DNA from: Propionibacteriales bacterium
GTDB taxonomy: Bacteria; Actinomycetota; Actinomycetes; Propionibacteriales; Nocardioidaceae
Length of the DNA: 64,000 nt
NCBI GenBank assembly: GCA_026392465.1
Contig: JAPLCA010000001.1
Location: 1-64,000, forward strand
Direction: 5' to 3'
Below, one piece after another: positions 1 through 8,195 of the stretch (its first letter is position 1; each line of letters starts with the position of its first letter). The notes under the pieces are model-generated. The model had not been told where the DNA came from, made no database searches, and saw only the letters and a program-made list of their open reading frames with translations. Position numbers and translations under genes: made by a program.

Positions 1-991
1 CAGCCACGACGCGCTCGTCGCGGAGTACCAGAAGCAACGCACCGCAAACGCGACCTCCACGAAGGACCTGCTGCTCGGAATCTGGCGGTTTGGGGTCTTC
101 AACGAGAAAAGCTGCACGAAGGTGCTCTCCGGAGCTTGTGCCTTTGAGAGCGCCTCGATCGTCTTTAAACCCCTGAAGTTCCTGAAGCCGCTCAAGTACG
201 TCGACGATGCGGCAGAAGCAGGTTCCGACGCCAAGAAGGCCGCGAACACCGCGGTCAAGGTCTGCGCCAACAGCTTCACCGGCGACACGCTCGTGCTCAT
301 GGCCGACGGGCGCAAGAAGGCGATCAGGGACGTCAAGCTCGGCGACGAGGTGATGGCCACCGATCCGGAGACCGGTGAGACCGGCCCACGGAAGGTCATC
401 GACCTCATCCGCCACGGCGGTTTGCACACGATGGTTGCGGTCCGGTTGTCGGACGGGTCGACGATCGACGCGACCGACGGGCACCCGTTCTGGGTCGAGT
501 CCCGCGGGGTGTGGGTCGACGCCATCGACCTGCAGCCCGGCGACGTCTTGGTCACCGCCGGCGGTGATCGCCTCACGGTGGCGAGCCTGGGCATCAGCGA
601 GCAGGACCTGACCGCCTACAACCTCACCGTCGAGGGCCTGCACACCTACTTCGCCGGCGGCGACTCGGTGCTGGTCCACAACGCTGGTTGCGCGAACATC
701 ACCGAGGCAGGGCTTGCGCACTCGTTCGACCGGCACGCTGCGCAATGGTTTGGTGGGCAGCCGACCAAGGCCGGCCAGATGGCTGAGTGGCGGGGGCTGA
801 TCGAACGTACGGCGGGCAGCTCGAAGGTCGTCCCGTGGAGCTCTGGCAGCACGTTGACCGACGCGCACATCGCCCGAATTGACGGCAAGTACTTCGTGGC
901 GCAATTCGACCGCGGGAGCGGTGACCTGGTCACCGCGTTCGTCCCGAAGAACGATCAGCTCAGCGCGATGCTGCGATCATTGGGGCAGTGA
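1..991 (+). CDS. Polymorphic toxin C-terminus: HINT (pretoxin/intein-like) domain plus ~100-aa C-terminal toxin domain; 5' end outside window
   Basis: Frame 2 is open from the window edge. Hint hallmarks: CANSFTGDTLVLMADGRKKAIRDVKLGDEV..., DGHPFWVE, YNLTVEGLHTYFAGGDSVLVHN|AGC. Unique C-terminal domain (HSFDRHAAQWFGG...DAHIARIDGKYFVAQFDRGSGDLVTAFVP) follows the HN cleavage motif. The listed GTG at 122 is probably internal. Confidence 0.9.
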   Translation, partial: SHDALVAEYQKQRTANATSTKDLLLGIWRFGVFNEKSCTKVLSGACAFESASIVFKPLKFLKPLKYVDDAAEAGSDAKKAANTAVKVCANSFTGDTLVLMADGRKKAIRDVKLGDEVMATDPETGETGPRKVIDLIRHGGLHTMVAVRLSDGSTIDATDGHPFWVESRGVWVDAIDLQPGDVLVTAGGDRLTVASLGISEQDLTAYNLTVEGLHTYFAGGDSVLVHNAGCANITEAGLAHSFDRHAAQWFGGQPTKAGQMAEWRGLIERTAGSSKVVPWSSGSTLTDAHIARIDGKYFVAQFDRGSGDLVTAFVPKNDQLSAMLRSLGQ

Positions 992-1734
992 TGACAGATT
1001 TGTATCCAGACCCGCCCCACCTGTCAGCATTCGTCGCGCCCGCGTTGGATTCCTGGGAGGCGCTCGGACTGGCTTGGGACGTGCTCAACGGCCAGGGCTG
1101 TGCGTTCACTGGCGACGTCCTGGTCGCGCGCGAAGACGAGTGGTTCCGAGACGTGAGCGATGTCGAGCGCGAGGTGATCCGGCCGAGCGGTTCGCCGCAC
1201 GACCTGCTGGCGCGACGCGACGCTCTTCGGATCCAGTTCCGTCACCGGAGCATCGGCACTGTTGCGCTGGGTCTCTCGTCGGCCGGCGAGTTTGGTGAAC
1301 CGCATCCGCTTGAAGTCGCGATCCACGCTGGACCCTTGTCCATGCCTGTCGAGCTCTGGTCCAAGTCCGACCGGCAATCCGCGAAGCGCCTCATGGGTTG
1401 GATGGAGAGGTTGCTGCTCGCCCTGGTCGGGCCGACCAAGGCTCAGTACGGAGCGATCGGGATCGAGGCGACCTTCCCGACGCCGGCCGCGTTGGTGGGG
1501 AGCCAGCGCTCAAGGCTCTGGCCGACGACATGGTTCTGGTCAACTCAACTTGGCTCGCGTGCAGTGGCCGAAGAGGAGCAGTTGTTGTCGGGCCTGAACC
1601 AGAGCGCCCTGTCGCGATCCAATGCGGGCACGATCTTCCGAGCCTGGCGACCGTGGAGCGAACCCCAGGCCGACGAGCCCAGCTTGGAACGAGTCGTCGG
1701 TTTTCTAGGCCGCTTCGTCGAGAGTTCCCGCTAG
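991..1734 (+). CDS. Putative cognate immunity protein
   Basis: ATG at 991 overlaps the TGA stop (989-991) of the toxin gene; ~247 aa; position directly downstream of a Hint toxin domain. Confidence 0.65.
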   Translation: MTDLYPDPPHLSAFVAPALDSWEALGLAWDVLNGQGCAFTGDVLVAREDEWFRDVSDVEREVIRPSGSPHDLLARRDALRIQFRHRSIGTVALGLSSAGEFGEPHPLEVAIHAGPLSMPVELWSKSDRQSAKRLMGWMERLLLALVGPTKAQYGAIGIEATFPTPAALVGSQRSRLWPTTWFWSTQLGSRAVAEEEQLLSGLNQSALSRSNAGTIFRAWRPWSEPQADEPSLERVVGFLGRFVESSR

Positions 1735-1779
1735 CCGTCCGATCAGCTGGTCTGGGCGAGTCGCCGTGCTTGGTGGCGG

Positions 1780-1990
1780 TGGCCACGCGTGACTCCGGTG
1801 GGCTCAAGCACACGGCGGTGGATCATCAGAACACGCCGTTGGTGACGTCGACGACGGCGAGCGTGGAGAAGCGTCGTTACTCCCCGTTCGGGGAGGCGTT
1901 GACCGATGCCTCAGCGTTGTGGCGCTCGGCTTCGGCGTTTACGAAGCAAGCGACGTCGGAGGCGACGCGGCCGACGACGCCATGGATGGG
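1780..1990 (+). pseudogene. Rhs/YD-repeat core 3' remnant (toxin gene fragment)
   Basis: Frame-3 translation LKHTAVDHQNTPLVTSTTASVEKRRYSPFGEALTDA resembles the Rhs core end motif (DHLGT..LVTD..G.V..RRYDPFGE) but has no full-length gene around it. Confidence 0.6.
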
Positions 1991-1998
1991 ACACTCCG

Positions 1999-2394
1999 AT
2001 GATGCGGCCTCGAATTCACGGCATGATGCTCCTCAATATCTGGGTCTCCTCCATCGGCGCCGGAGCATTCGTGATGATCTGGGTCGTCGGTGGCATCACC
2101 ATGGTCGCCGAGACCGCGCCCGGCTCTCCCCTGGAATGGTGCATTTACGGCCTGGTGCTGATCATGGTGGTCGACGCCGTCGGTGTCACGATTTACAAGA
2201 TCTTGACAGGCGCTGATCGTCGACGCGCGATCAGCTCCGCCTGGGACGCCTACGATCACAAGGACTATGCGGCCGTGATGGAAACTCTGGAGCCTCACAA
2301 AAGAGATCTGAGCTACGTCGACTACATCCGGTACCTGCGCGCAAAGGACCTTCTTCGTAGGTCGAATGCTCGTCAGTCTGACAGCGAAGGGTGA
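1999..2394 (+). CDS. Small membrane protein (about 2 TM), possible orphan immunity protein
   Basis: MMRPRIHGMMLLNIWVSSIGAGAFVMIWVVGGITMV...CIYGLVLIMVVDAVGVTIY then a soluble tail; in the toxin/immunity array. Confidence 0.55.
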   Translation: MMRPRIHGMMLLNIWVSSIGAGAFVMIWVVGGITMVAETAPGSPLEWCIYGLVLIMVVDAVGVTIYKILTGADRRRAISSAWDAYDHKDYAAVMETLEPHKRDLSYVDYIRYLRAKDLLRRSNARQSDSEG

Positions 2395-2468
2395 GTAGAT
2401 GTCGATTCTAGATCTTTCGGTCACATCGATGCGCCTACCCAAGGCGCGGCTCCACAACGGTGCGACCA

Positions 2469-2551
2469 GCTCTGGCCCTGTCGGACTTCACTCGCGGCCT
2501 TCCTCCGAAACTGAACATGCGGAGGACGGTGAACGGCCATGATGGCCAGGC
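2469..2551 (+). repeat. Segmental repeat copy 1 (about 80 bp), matching 6050-6129
   Basis: GAACATGCGGAGGACGGTGAACGGCCATGATGGCCAGG here versus GAACATGCGGAGAGCGGTGAACGGCCATGATGGCCAGG downstream, with flanking similarity. Confidence 0.7.
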
Positions 2552-2575
2552 TCCGTATTGACTGAAAGCGAACGG

Positions 2576-3076
2576 ATGGAACCGATGAGCGTCTGGACCA
2601 CGGCTGCTGCCGATTGGGCCCGTCGATCACTGGCTCGCGGATCCAGCTTCGAGCAGGTCGATATCGACGAGCTGACTGACGAGCAGTTGCCCGCTGCGGC
2701 AGTTCCGGTGGCGGTGCACTGTGCCCGGGCTGTGCGCTCGCTGCTCGATGAGGCGCACTCTGCGCTCGAGGCAGCTGTCTGCATCCCCTTGGCGCCACTT
2801 GAAGATGAACGGATTCCGACGGCCGTTCCCGACCTCGGGGAGCTCCTCGACCGCGCGTGGCGGTACGGGCCCGGTCATGAGGTCCCGGGCCTCTACCTGC
2901 TCGAACGTGTGCGTTGGTTGCGTGAGGAAGAGAGCGTGGAGTACCGGAGGGTGTTCGAAGATCCACGAGCGCCGGAGGGTTTCGACGTGGCTTACTCGGC
3001 GTGGCGTTCGAGACATGATGAAGAGCGCGGGTGGCCGTTCAACCGATGCATTTGGTTGCGATGTCGACCGAACTGA
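2576..3076 (+). CDS. Hypothetical protein, immunity-array member
   Basis: Open frame MEPMSVWTTAAADWARRSLARGSSFEQVDIDELTDEQL...; start uncertain (2558-2585). Confidence 0.5.
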   Translation: MEPMSVWTTAAADWARRSLARGSSFEQVDIDELTDEQLPAAAVPVAVHCARAVRSLLDEAHSALEAAVCIPLAPLEDERIPTAVPDLGELLDRAWRYGPGHEVPGLYLLERVRWLREEESVEYRRVFEDPRAPEGFDVAYSAWRSRHDEERGWPFNRCIWLRCRPN

Positions 3077-3597
3077 CTGAACGGCCGCGATGCATCTAGG
3101 CAAGCGCATGGCGTTCGGCCGACACGTCACGGCGCATTGGATCATTCGTAGGCTCGGCGGCGCGTCACACTACTTGCGGCGACTATCTCGGCGCTGGTCT
3201 TTCCAAGTCCGGCATGAGCATTCGAGATGCCGGACAGAGCTGGGGTCACCCCAGTTGCGTCGACAGCTCGGGCAGGCGAGATGAAGCTCGTCCAGTCTCC
3301 CTGGACGGCCCAGCCGGCGGACGCTGAGGCACAGGACTCGCGGATCCAGGCGACCACGAGGCGGCGCAGCGATCACGCACTTCGGCAAAAGTACGCTGGG
3401 ATCATGGAGCCGGTGTGGGTCGACATGGACGGTCTATCGATGCTGCGCGGAGTGGATCCCGCGATCTCCTCGCGGATCACGACCGCGTGGGGCCGCTGCG
3501 GACGTGGCCTGCGGCGGAAGGCGACGGCTCGCGTCACCACGCAGGTCTCTTACCGGATCGACGAGATGCATGGCTCGTCGTTCGCGTGGGGGCCCCG

Positions 3598-3954
3598 ATG
3601 AAAGAGCAACTTCGAACTGCCTTCTTCGAGGATCTTGCCCGTGCGATGGACTACTGGGTCGACACCGTCGCCAAGACGGTCGAGGACCCCGACGCTAGTG
3701 GCACGTGGATGGAAGAGCGCGGACCGTTCGAGCGGCTCCACGAGGTGCTCGGAGACCGCGCGGAGTACCTGCGGCCGGTTCTCGCGGAAGGGATGCGCGG
3801 ACTGCTGAACAGTGTGCTTACGACCATCGACGGAGGCACTGCCAGCGCCGAGGTCGGCATCATCGAACTCACCAACGCTGAGGGCGAGGTCTTGGGAGTG
3901 GGACTCCACGAGTTGTTCGTGGATCACCTCTTCCACACGGGTCGGCTGGAGTAG
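3598..3954 (+). CDS. Hypothetical acidic protein, immunity-array member
   Basis: MKEQLRTAFFEDLARAMDYWVDTVAKTVEDPDASGTWMEERGPFERLHEVLGD...; coherent 118-aa ORF. Confidence 0.5.
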   Translation: MKEQLRTAFFEDLARAMDYWVDTVAKTVEDPDASGTWMEERGPFERLHEVLGDRAEYLRPVLAEGMRGLLNSVLTTIDGGTASAEVGIIELTNAEGEVLGVGLHELFVDHLFHTGRLE

Positions 3955-4366
3955 GGCAGCTGGTCCGAGCGAGCGCGTGTGCGGGAGCCAGCCCGCCGGA
4001 AGCTGATCGAGCTGAAGCGTCGACCGACGTCACTGTCTACAGCTCGACCATCAAAGGCAGTCACGACTCGCAAGACGCTGGCGCCCACCTGCTCGTCCAC
4101 GATTGCTCTGTTCGTTCCGGGCGGGCGACGCTACCGGCCCGAACGTAGGGCTGCGGACTTCGATCTCAATGAGTCGGCACAGCTGATCCGAGGCCACGCC
4201 GATGCTCATGACCTCAGGCGGTCATCTCTCCCTGAGACTTGGACCGTGCTGGATGGACAAACAGGAACAAGGCTGTCGGGGACAGACCTCCTACCGACTC
4301 GACGACAAAGGGAGTTCGGGTCATCGTCAACCCGCCATTGCGTAGCACTACCTACCACCCGGGACG

Positions 4367-4783
4367 GTGACCGTGACCGAGCTTGAGGACATCCACGTCC
4401 AGCTGCCGTATGGCCGTACCTTCACGATGCAGATGTTGGTTGACGGTTGGCAGCGACACATCGCGCGCCTCGCGGAGGAGATGCGAGGTCCTGCACGTGA
4501 GGAGACGTGGGGAGCGCACGACTACTTCGCTGCGCTCAGTCTCCGGGATCACATCGAGACTGGCCGCGATGGCCTCGGCCGCAGACACGATCACCTCGTC
4601 GCGGCCAGCGTGGCAGCAACGGACGAGCTGCTGCGCGCGATCACCGAAGAGGATCGTCGTGGCGTGGTGATCCTTTACGGCGAGCCGGAGTCCATTCTGT
4701 CCTCGAGGTGGTGGTGGCATCGCTTGCCGATGGGCGGACTTGTGCGTGAGGAGTTGGACTCGTGGTCTGCGAACGAAGGGTGA
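4367..4783 (+). CDS. Hypothetical protein, immunity-array member
   Basis: MTVTELEDIHVQLPYGRTFTMQMLVDGWQRHIARLAEEM...; GTG start 4367. Confidence 0.5.
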   Translation: MTVTELEDIHVQLPYGRTFTMQMLVDGWQRHIARLAEEMRGPAREETWGAHDYFAALSLRDHIETGRDGLGRRHDHLVAASVAATDELLRAITEEDRRGVVILYGEPESILSSRWWWHRLPMGGLVREELDSWSANEG

Positions 4784-4841
4784 CCCGCGCCGAGGTCGAC
4801 GCTTCGCTCGAGGCTTTGTACTCAGTGGTGCGAAGTTCGAG

Positions 4842-5215
4842 AGGTGCGCCCCCGCCTGCGAGGTCAAGGGAACGGGAGACCAGGTTCGGCTGCAGATCCG
4901 TAGGATGAGGAAGACAGAAGATCAGCCACCTGACCTCAGTGTTTCGTTGAGTCCGACCAGCGATGTTCACGATCCGAGGACGCGCGAATGATGGGGAGCC
5001 TTGCTCATGGAGGTTGAGCCGCAGGAGCTGGCCGTCGTGGTGCGATACAGGCGTTACGACGGTGCTACACCTGCTCAGTGCGTCGACCTGATGAGGTGGT
5101 ACGCCGACCCCGCCGAGGCGGACGCTGAGGCCGCGCGACTGAACGGGGTCCGGCGAGACAGTGTCGAGTACTTCGTGGAGGTCCTGCGGAATCGACCCCT
5201 CAGTGATCAGGCTCT
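4842..5215 (+). repeat. Tandem duplication unit, copy 1 (two ORF segments)
   Basis: Aligns with 5680-6050 at an offset of ~837-838 bp: CEVKGTGDQVRLQIRRMRKTEDQPPDL... and AVVVRYRRYDGATPAQCVDLMRWYADPAEADAEAARLNGVR. Confidence 0.8.
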
Positions 5216-5270
5216 TCACCCGGTCGTCGGTCTCGAACGGGCCGGGTGGCACGGTACGGTCTCGCGATGA
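5007..5270 (+). CDS. Small hypothetical protein, duplicated family (copy 1)
   Basis: MEVEPQELAVVVRYRRYDGATPAQCVDLMRWYADPAEADAEAARLNGVRRDSVEYFVEVLRNR; paralogue at 5845. Confidence 0.65.
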   Translation: MEVEPQELAVVVRYRRYDGATPAQCVDLMRWYADPAEADAEAARLNGVRRDSVEYFVEVLRNRPLSDQALHPVVGLERAGWHGTVSR

Positions 5271-5617
5271 CGGACCTCCACCCTCGTACTCTCGCGATGC
5301 TCGTGCGAAGTGTTGCTCTGCTGGCGATGCCAGCCGGCGCCCAGATCGCCTGGCTCGAGTCTCTGGGTCTGGGCGCTCCTCTCTACGCCGATGAGCTCTC
5401 CCTCGAGCTCGAGAACGGAGTGCTTTTGCTGCCGCAATTCGAACGAGCCGGCTGGGTGACGGCCGAAGCTCGCCGGGCTGCCGAGGCACTGGATGCTCTG
5501 CTCGGAGAGCGGAGCGGTCCGGTCCATGAGGACTTCTGGCACCTCGACTCCGTGCGGGACTCCCCGGAATGGGCTCGTGTGCGGGAGCTTGCCCTCCAAG
5601 CACTGATCAAGCTCTAG
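5267..5617 (+). CDS. Hypothetical protein, immunity-array member
   Basis: MTDLHPRTLAMLVRSVALLAMPAGAQIAWLESLGLGAPLYADELSLELE...; ATGA overlap with the preceding ORF. Confidence 0.55.
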   Translation: MTDLHPRTLAMLVRSVALLAMPAGAQIAWLESLGLGAPLYADELSLELENGVLLLPQFERAGWVTAEARRAAEALDALLGERSGPVHEDFWHLDSVRDSPEWARVRELALQALIKL

Positions 5618-5679
5618 CCTCGTGCCGCCGTGGTCGTGGCACCTGCGCATGCCGTGGAGCGAATCTCGAGAGGCGCAGC

Positions 5680-6050
5680 GGCCCGCCCCCACATATGAGG
5701 TCAGAGGTACCGGAGGCCAGTTCCGGATGCAGATCCACAGGATGACGAAGAGCGAAGATCTGCCAACGGACCTCCAGGTCTTGTTCGGTCCGATCAGCGA
5801 TGAGCGGAATTCGCCGGAGGGCGAGTTGATGGGAAAGATCGTTCATGACACATGAAGCGCAGCTGTTGGCCGTCGTGGTGCGCAACTCGCACTACGACGG
5901 CGCCACTCCCGCCCAGTGCGTCGACCTGATGAGGTGGTACGCCGACCCCTTGGAGGCTGACGCCGAGGCCGCGCGATTGAACCAGGTCCGGGTAGACGGG
6001 GTCGAGTACTTCGTGAAGATCTTGCAGAACCGGTTGCCCAAGCGGCCGGC
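5680..6050 (+). repeat. Tandem duplication unit, copy 2
   Basis: TYEVRGTGGQFRMQIHRMTKSEDLPTDLQVLFGPISDERN and AVVVRNSHYDGATPAQCVDLMRWYADPLEADAEAARLNQVR, paralogous to 4842-5215. Confidence 0.8.
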
Positions 6051-6123
6051 TTCGGGCCCGGTCGGAGCCGACTCGCGACTCTCCTCCGGAGAAGAACATG
6101 CGGAGAGCGGTGAACGGCCATGA
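5845..6123 (+). CDS. Small hypothetical protein, duplicated family (copy 2)
   Basis: MTHEAQLLAVVVRNSHYDGATPAQCVDLMRWYADPLEADAEAARLNQVRVDGVEYFVKILQNR; C-terminus runs into the 6050-6129 repeat. Confidence 0.65.
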   Translation: MTHEAQLLAVVVRNSHYDGATPAQCVDLMRWYADPLEADAEAARLNQVRVDGVEYFVKILQNRLPKRPASGPVGADSRLSSGEEHAESGERP

Positions 6124-6129
6124 TGGCCA
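6050..6129 (+). repeat. Segmental repeat copy 2 (about 80 bp), matching 2469-2551
   Basis: See the 2469-2551 feature. Confidence 0.7.
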
Positions 6130-6353
6130 GGTTCCACAGCGACGGTGTCGAACTGGACCTGTCGAAGGACGAGTACATCTTCGTGTACTTGCTGCTGACG
6201 CATGCGCTGTACGGGGTCGCGATGGAGGATCACGACTTCCGCAACATCCTGGGCATGTTCCGAGAGGATGCGGAGCGGTTCCTGGACAGCATCAGCGCAG
6301 CCGAGGACGAGGCGCGAGCCAGGGGAGATCACTGGAACCCGCCTCGCGCGTGA
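6120..6353 (+). CDS. Small hypothetical protein
   Basis: MMARFHSDGVELDLSKDEYIFVYLLLTHALYGVAMEDHDFRNILGMFREDAERFLDSISAAEDEARARG; overlaps upstream stop (ATGA). Confidence 0.6.
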   Translation: MMARFHSDGVELDLSKDEYIFVYLLLTHALYGVAMEDHDFRNILGMFREDAERFLDSISAAEDEARARGDHWNPPRA

Positions 6354-6704
6354 GACTCCGAGACGCTGCGCCGGTTGCAGCGCAGACTTCATCGGTCAGT
6401 TCGCCGAGGCGCGAGTGCCACCATGAACACCATGACCTTCATCCTCGGCGACCGTGTCTACGACGTGCGTCTGTCGGGTGATGACGCAGCCCGCGCGGCC
6501 GTGTTGACCGTGACGGTGGACGGTCGGTGAGTGGTCCGCGACCATTGCAGGTTGACGTCGAGCCGGCGTCGGATCACGGATAGGGGCCCTCGAGGACCGG
6601 GCGCTTCCCATCAGCATGAGGCTGACGAGAATTGAGCTGGATGCGCGTCGCGCTCGCCTCGCATCCGGGTGCCTCTGTGCCGAAGATCGGGCGTCCACGG
6701 TGTG

Positions 6705-7160
6705 ATGGCGTTTCGATCGAAGGTGCGCGTCAGTCCTGGGAAGATCGAGTCCATGATCAAGGCATCTTTTGCCATCGAGAGTCGCGAGCTGACGCTCGAC
6801 GAGATCAGCGCCGCGATGGCGCGGGAGCCCGATCGAGGCTTCGAACGCGGATCCGTCGGCCCCTCCTCCACATGGACGAGGGACTGGACCTCGTGGTCGA
6901 TGGAGTTGCAGCTGCCACGTGACATTCACGCAGGCACCGAGGGACTGACGACGGCGATTGCGTCGTTGGGCACGCCGATGGCGGAACGAGCAGCGACGCT
7001 TGCCGCGAAAGGGTGCGAGGTCGTGCTCAGCGTCCACCAGGAGCTCGCCGACCGACCCGAGGACACCGGCTTGAATCTGGACTCCGCAGCCATCAGGTGG
7101 CTCGCGGCAGCGGGTGCGGTGCTGTCAGTCGATCAGTACGTCGCCACGGAGCCGACATGA
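6705..7160 (+). CDS. DUF4279-like protein
   Basis: IKASFAIESRELTLDEISAAMAREPDRGFERGS...WTSWSMELQLPRDIHAGTEGLTTAIASLGTPMAERAATLAAKGCEVVLSV: DUF4279 pattern; family common next to polymorphic toxins. Confidence 0.65.
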   Translation: MAFRSKVRVSPGKIESMIKASFAIESRELTLDEISAAMAREPDRGFERGSVGPSSTWTRDWTSWSMELQLPRDIHAGTEGLTTAIASLGTPMAERAATLAAKGCEVVLSVHQELADRPEDTGLNLDSAAIRWLAAAGAVLSVDQYVATEPT

Positions 7161-7227
7161 GCTGGCCGTTCGACTCAAGGTACAAGAGTCGCGAAGCAGC
7201 GATCAGCAGGAGCGGAACGGAGCGCTG

Positions 7228-7779
7228 ATGATCACGCACGGCCGGTTCGTCTCCACCTTCGATGCCATGACGGCGGACCTGCCGACCGGTCCGCCCGACG
7301 TCACCTGTGCTGCCGAGGGCTCCGGGTCGCGGTCGAGGGTGGTCATGGTGCAACCGCGGGGCGGACAGGTGTGGACCGGGACGTTCGCGGCGCCCGACCC
7401 CGGTCGCCCCGCTCTGACTGCGCTGCTCGGCACTCCGGACCCCGCGGGTCTGTGCATCGTGGAGCGGGGAACCGCGTTCCTCGGCGACGTGCTCGCGCCA
7501 GCGAGCTTCGGGGTGATCCCGACCGCAGGGCCTGTCGTGAGCGCGGAGGCTCTGCCGCGCGAGCAGGTGCTGCTCCTCCTGAGCCCGTGGGCGATCACGG
7601 CCATCGGCGAGCGCGGCGTGCTCTGGACGACGCCACGGCTCGCTGTCGACGGCATCCGCCTGGACGAGGCCGACGCCGGTTGGGTCAGAGGAGTGGCGGA
7701 TCCGGACGATGACGAGCCACGCGACGTCGCGGTCGAGCTAGCGACAGGCCTGGTGAGAGGTGGACGCGTGATCGGTTGA
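7228..7779 (+). CDS. Hypothetical protein, immunity-array member
   Basis: MITHGRFVSTFDAMTADLPTGPPDVTCAAEGSGSRSRVVMVQPRGGQVWTG... Confidence 0.55.
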   Translation: MITHGRFVSTFDAMTADLPTGPPDVTCAAEGSGSRSRVVMVQPRGGQVWTGTFAAPDPGRPALTALLGTPDPAGLCIVERGTAFLGDVLAPASFGVIPTAGPVVSAEALPREQVLLLLSPWAITAIGERGVLWTTPRLAVDGIRLDEADAGWVRGVADPDDDEPRDVAVELATGLVRGGRVIG

Positions 7780-7856
7780 GTCCGGGTCGTGCTGGCGTGG
7801 TGGACGGGGCTGGGGACAGGATGATCAGGACCCCGAGGCCGGAGAGAAGGAAGAGC

Positions 7857-8195
7857 ATGCAGCTCACGTACGACCGGCTCCGTGCGGACGAGCTGAGGGG
7901 GAGCACGCAGGCGGACTACCTGGTCTCCCTCGACGCTCACCTCCAGATGGTGGAGAACGGCGCGGTGATCTTCGACGAGCCGGCGTTCCCCGTCGTGGAG
8001 CTGGCGAGAAGCCTTGTGTCGTGGCTGCCGCGGGCTGAGAGCGACGACTTTGAGTTCGACTCGATGTCGTTCGAGGAGCGAGGCACCGTCTTCATCCGAC
8101 GCACTGCGTTGGGCTGGACGTTCGGCTCGGTCCTCGAGCCCGACGCCACCAGCAGACCAGTCGAGCTCGCCGACGTCGTCCGATGCTGCCGATGA
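7857..8195 (+). CDS. Hypothetical protein (DUF7878-like / immunity-like)
   Basis: MQLTYDRLRADELRGSTQADYLVSLDAHLQMVENGAVIFDEPAFPVVELARSLVSWL...; family name is tentative. Confidence 0.5.
   Translation: MQLTYDRLRADELRGSTQADYLVSLDAHLQMVENGAVIFDEPAFPVVELARSLVSWLPRAESDDFEFDSMSFEERGTVFIRRTALGWTFGSVLEPDATSRPVELADVVRCCR

Noticed and set aside
1490-1560. Possible pair of compensating frameshifts in the 991-1734 immunity gene (alternative frame reads EPALKALADDMVLVNSTWLACS)
   Set aside because: The annotated frame also reads coherently (FPTPAALVGSQRSRLWPTTWFWSTQL) and flanking codon usage stays in that frame; GC3 difference over ~20 codons is too small to decide.
3090-3597. Several overlapping ORFs before the 3598 gene
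   Set aside because: Frames conflict and none has clear codon bias; could be a decayed gene, so only 3598-3954 was annotated.
6423-6530. 35-aa ORF MNTMTFILGDRVYDVRLSGDDAARAAVLTVTVDGR
   Set aside because: Plausible start and stop but too short, with no duplicate or overlap support; not listed as a feature.
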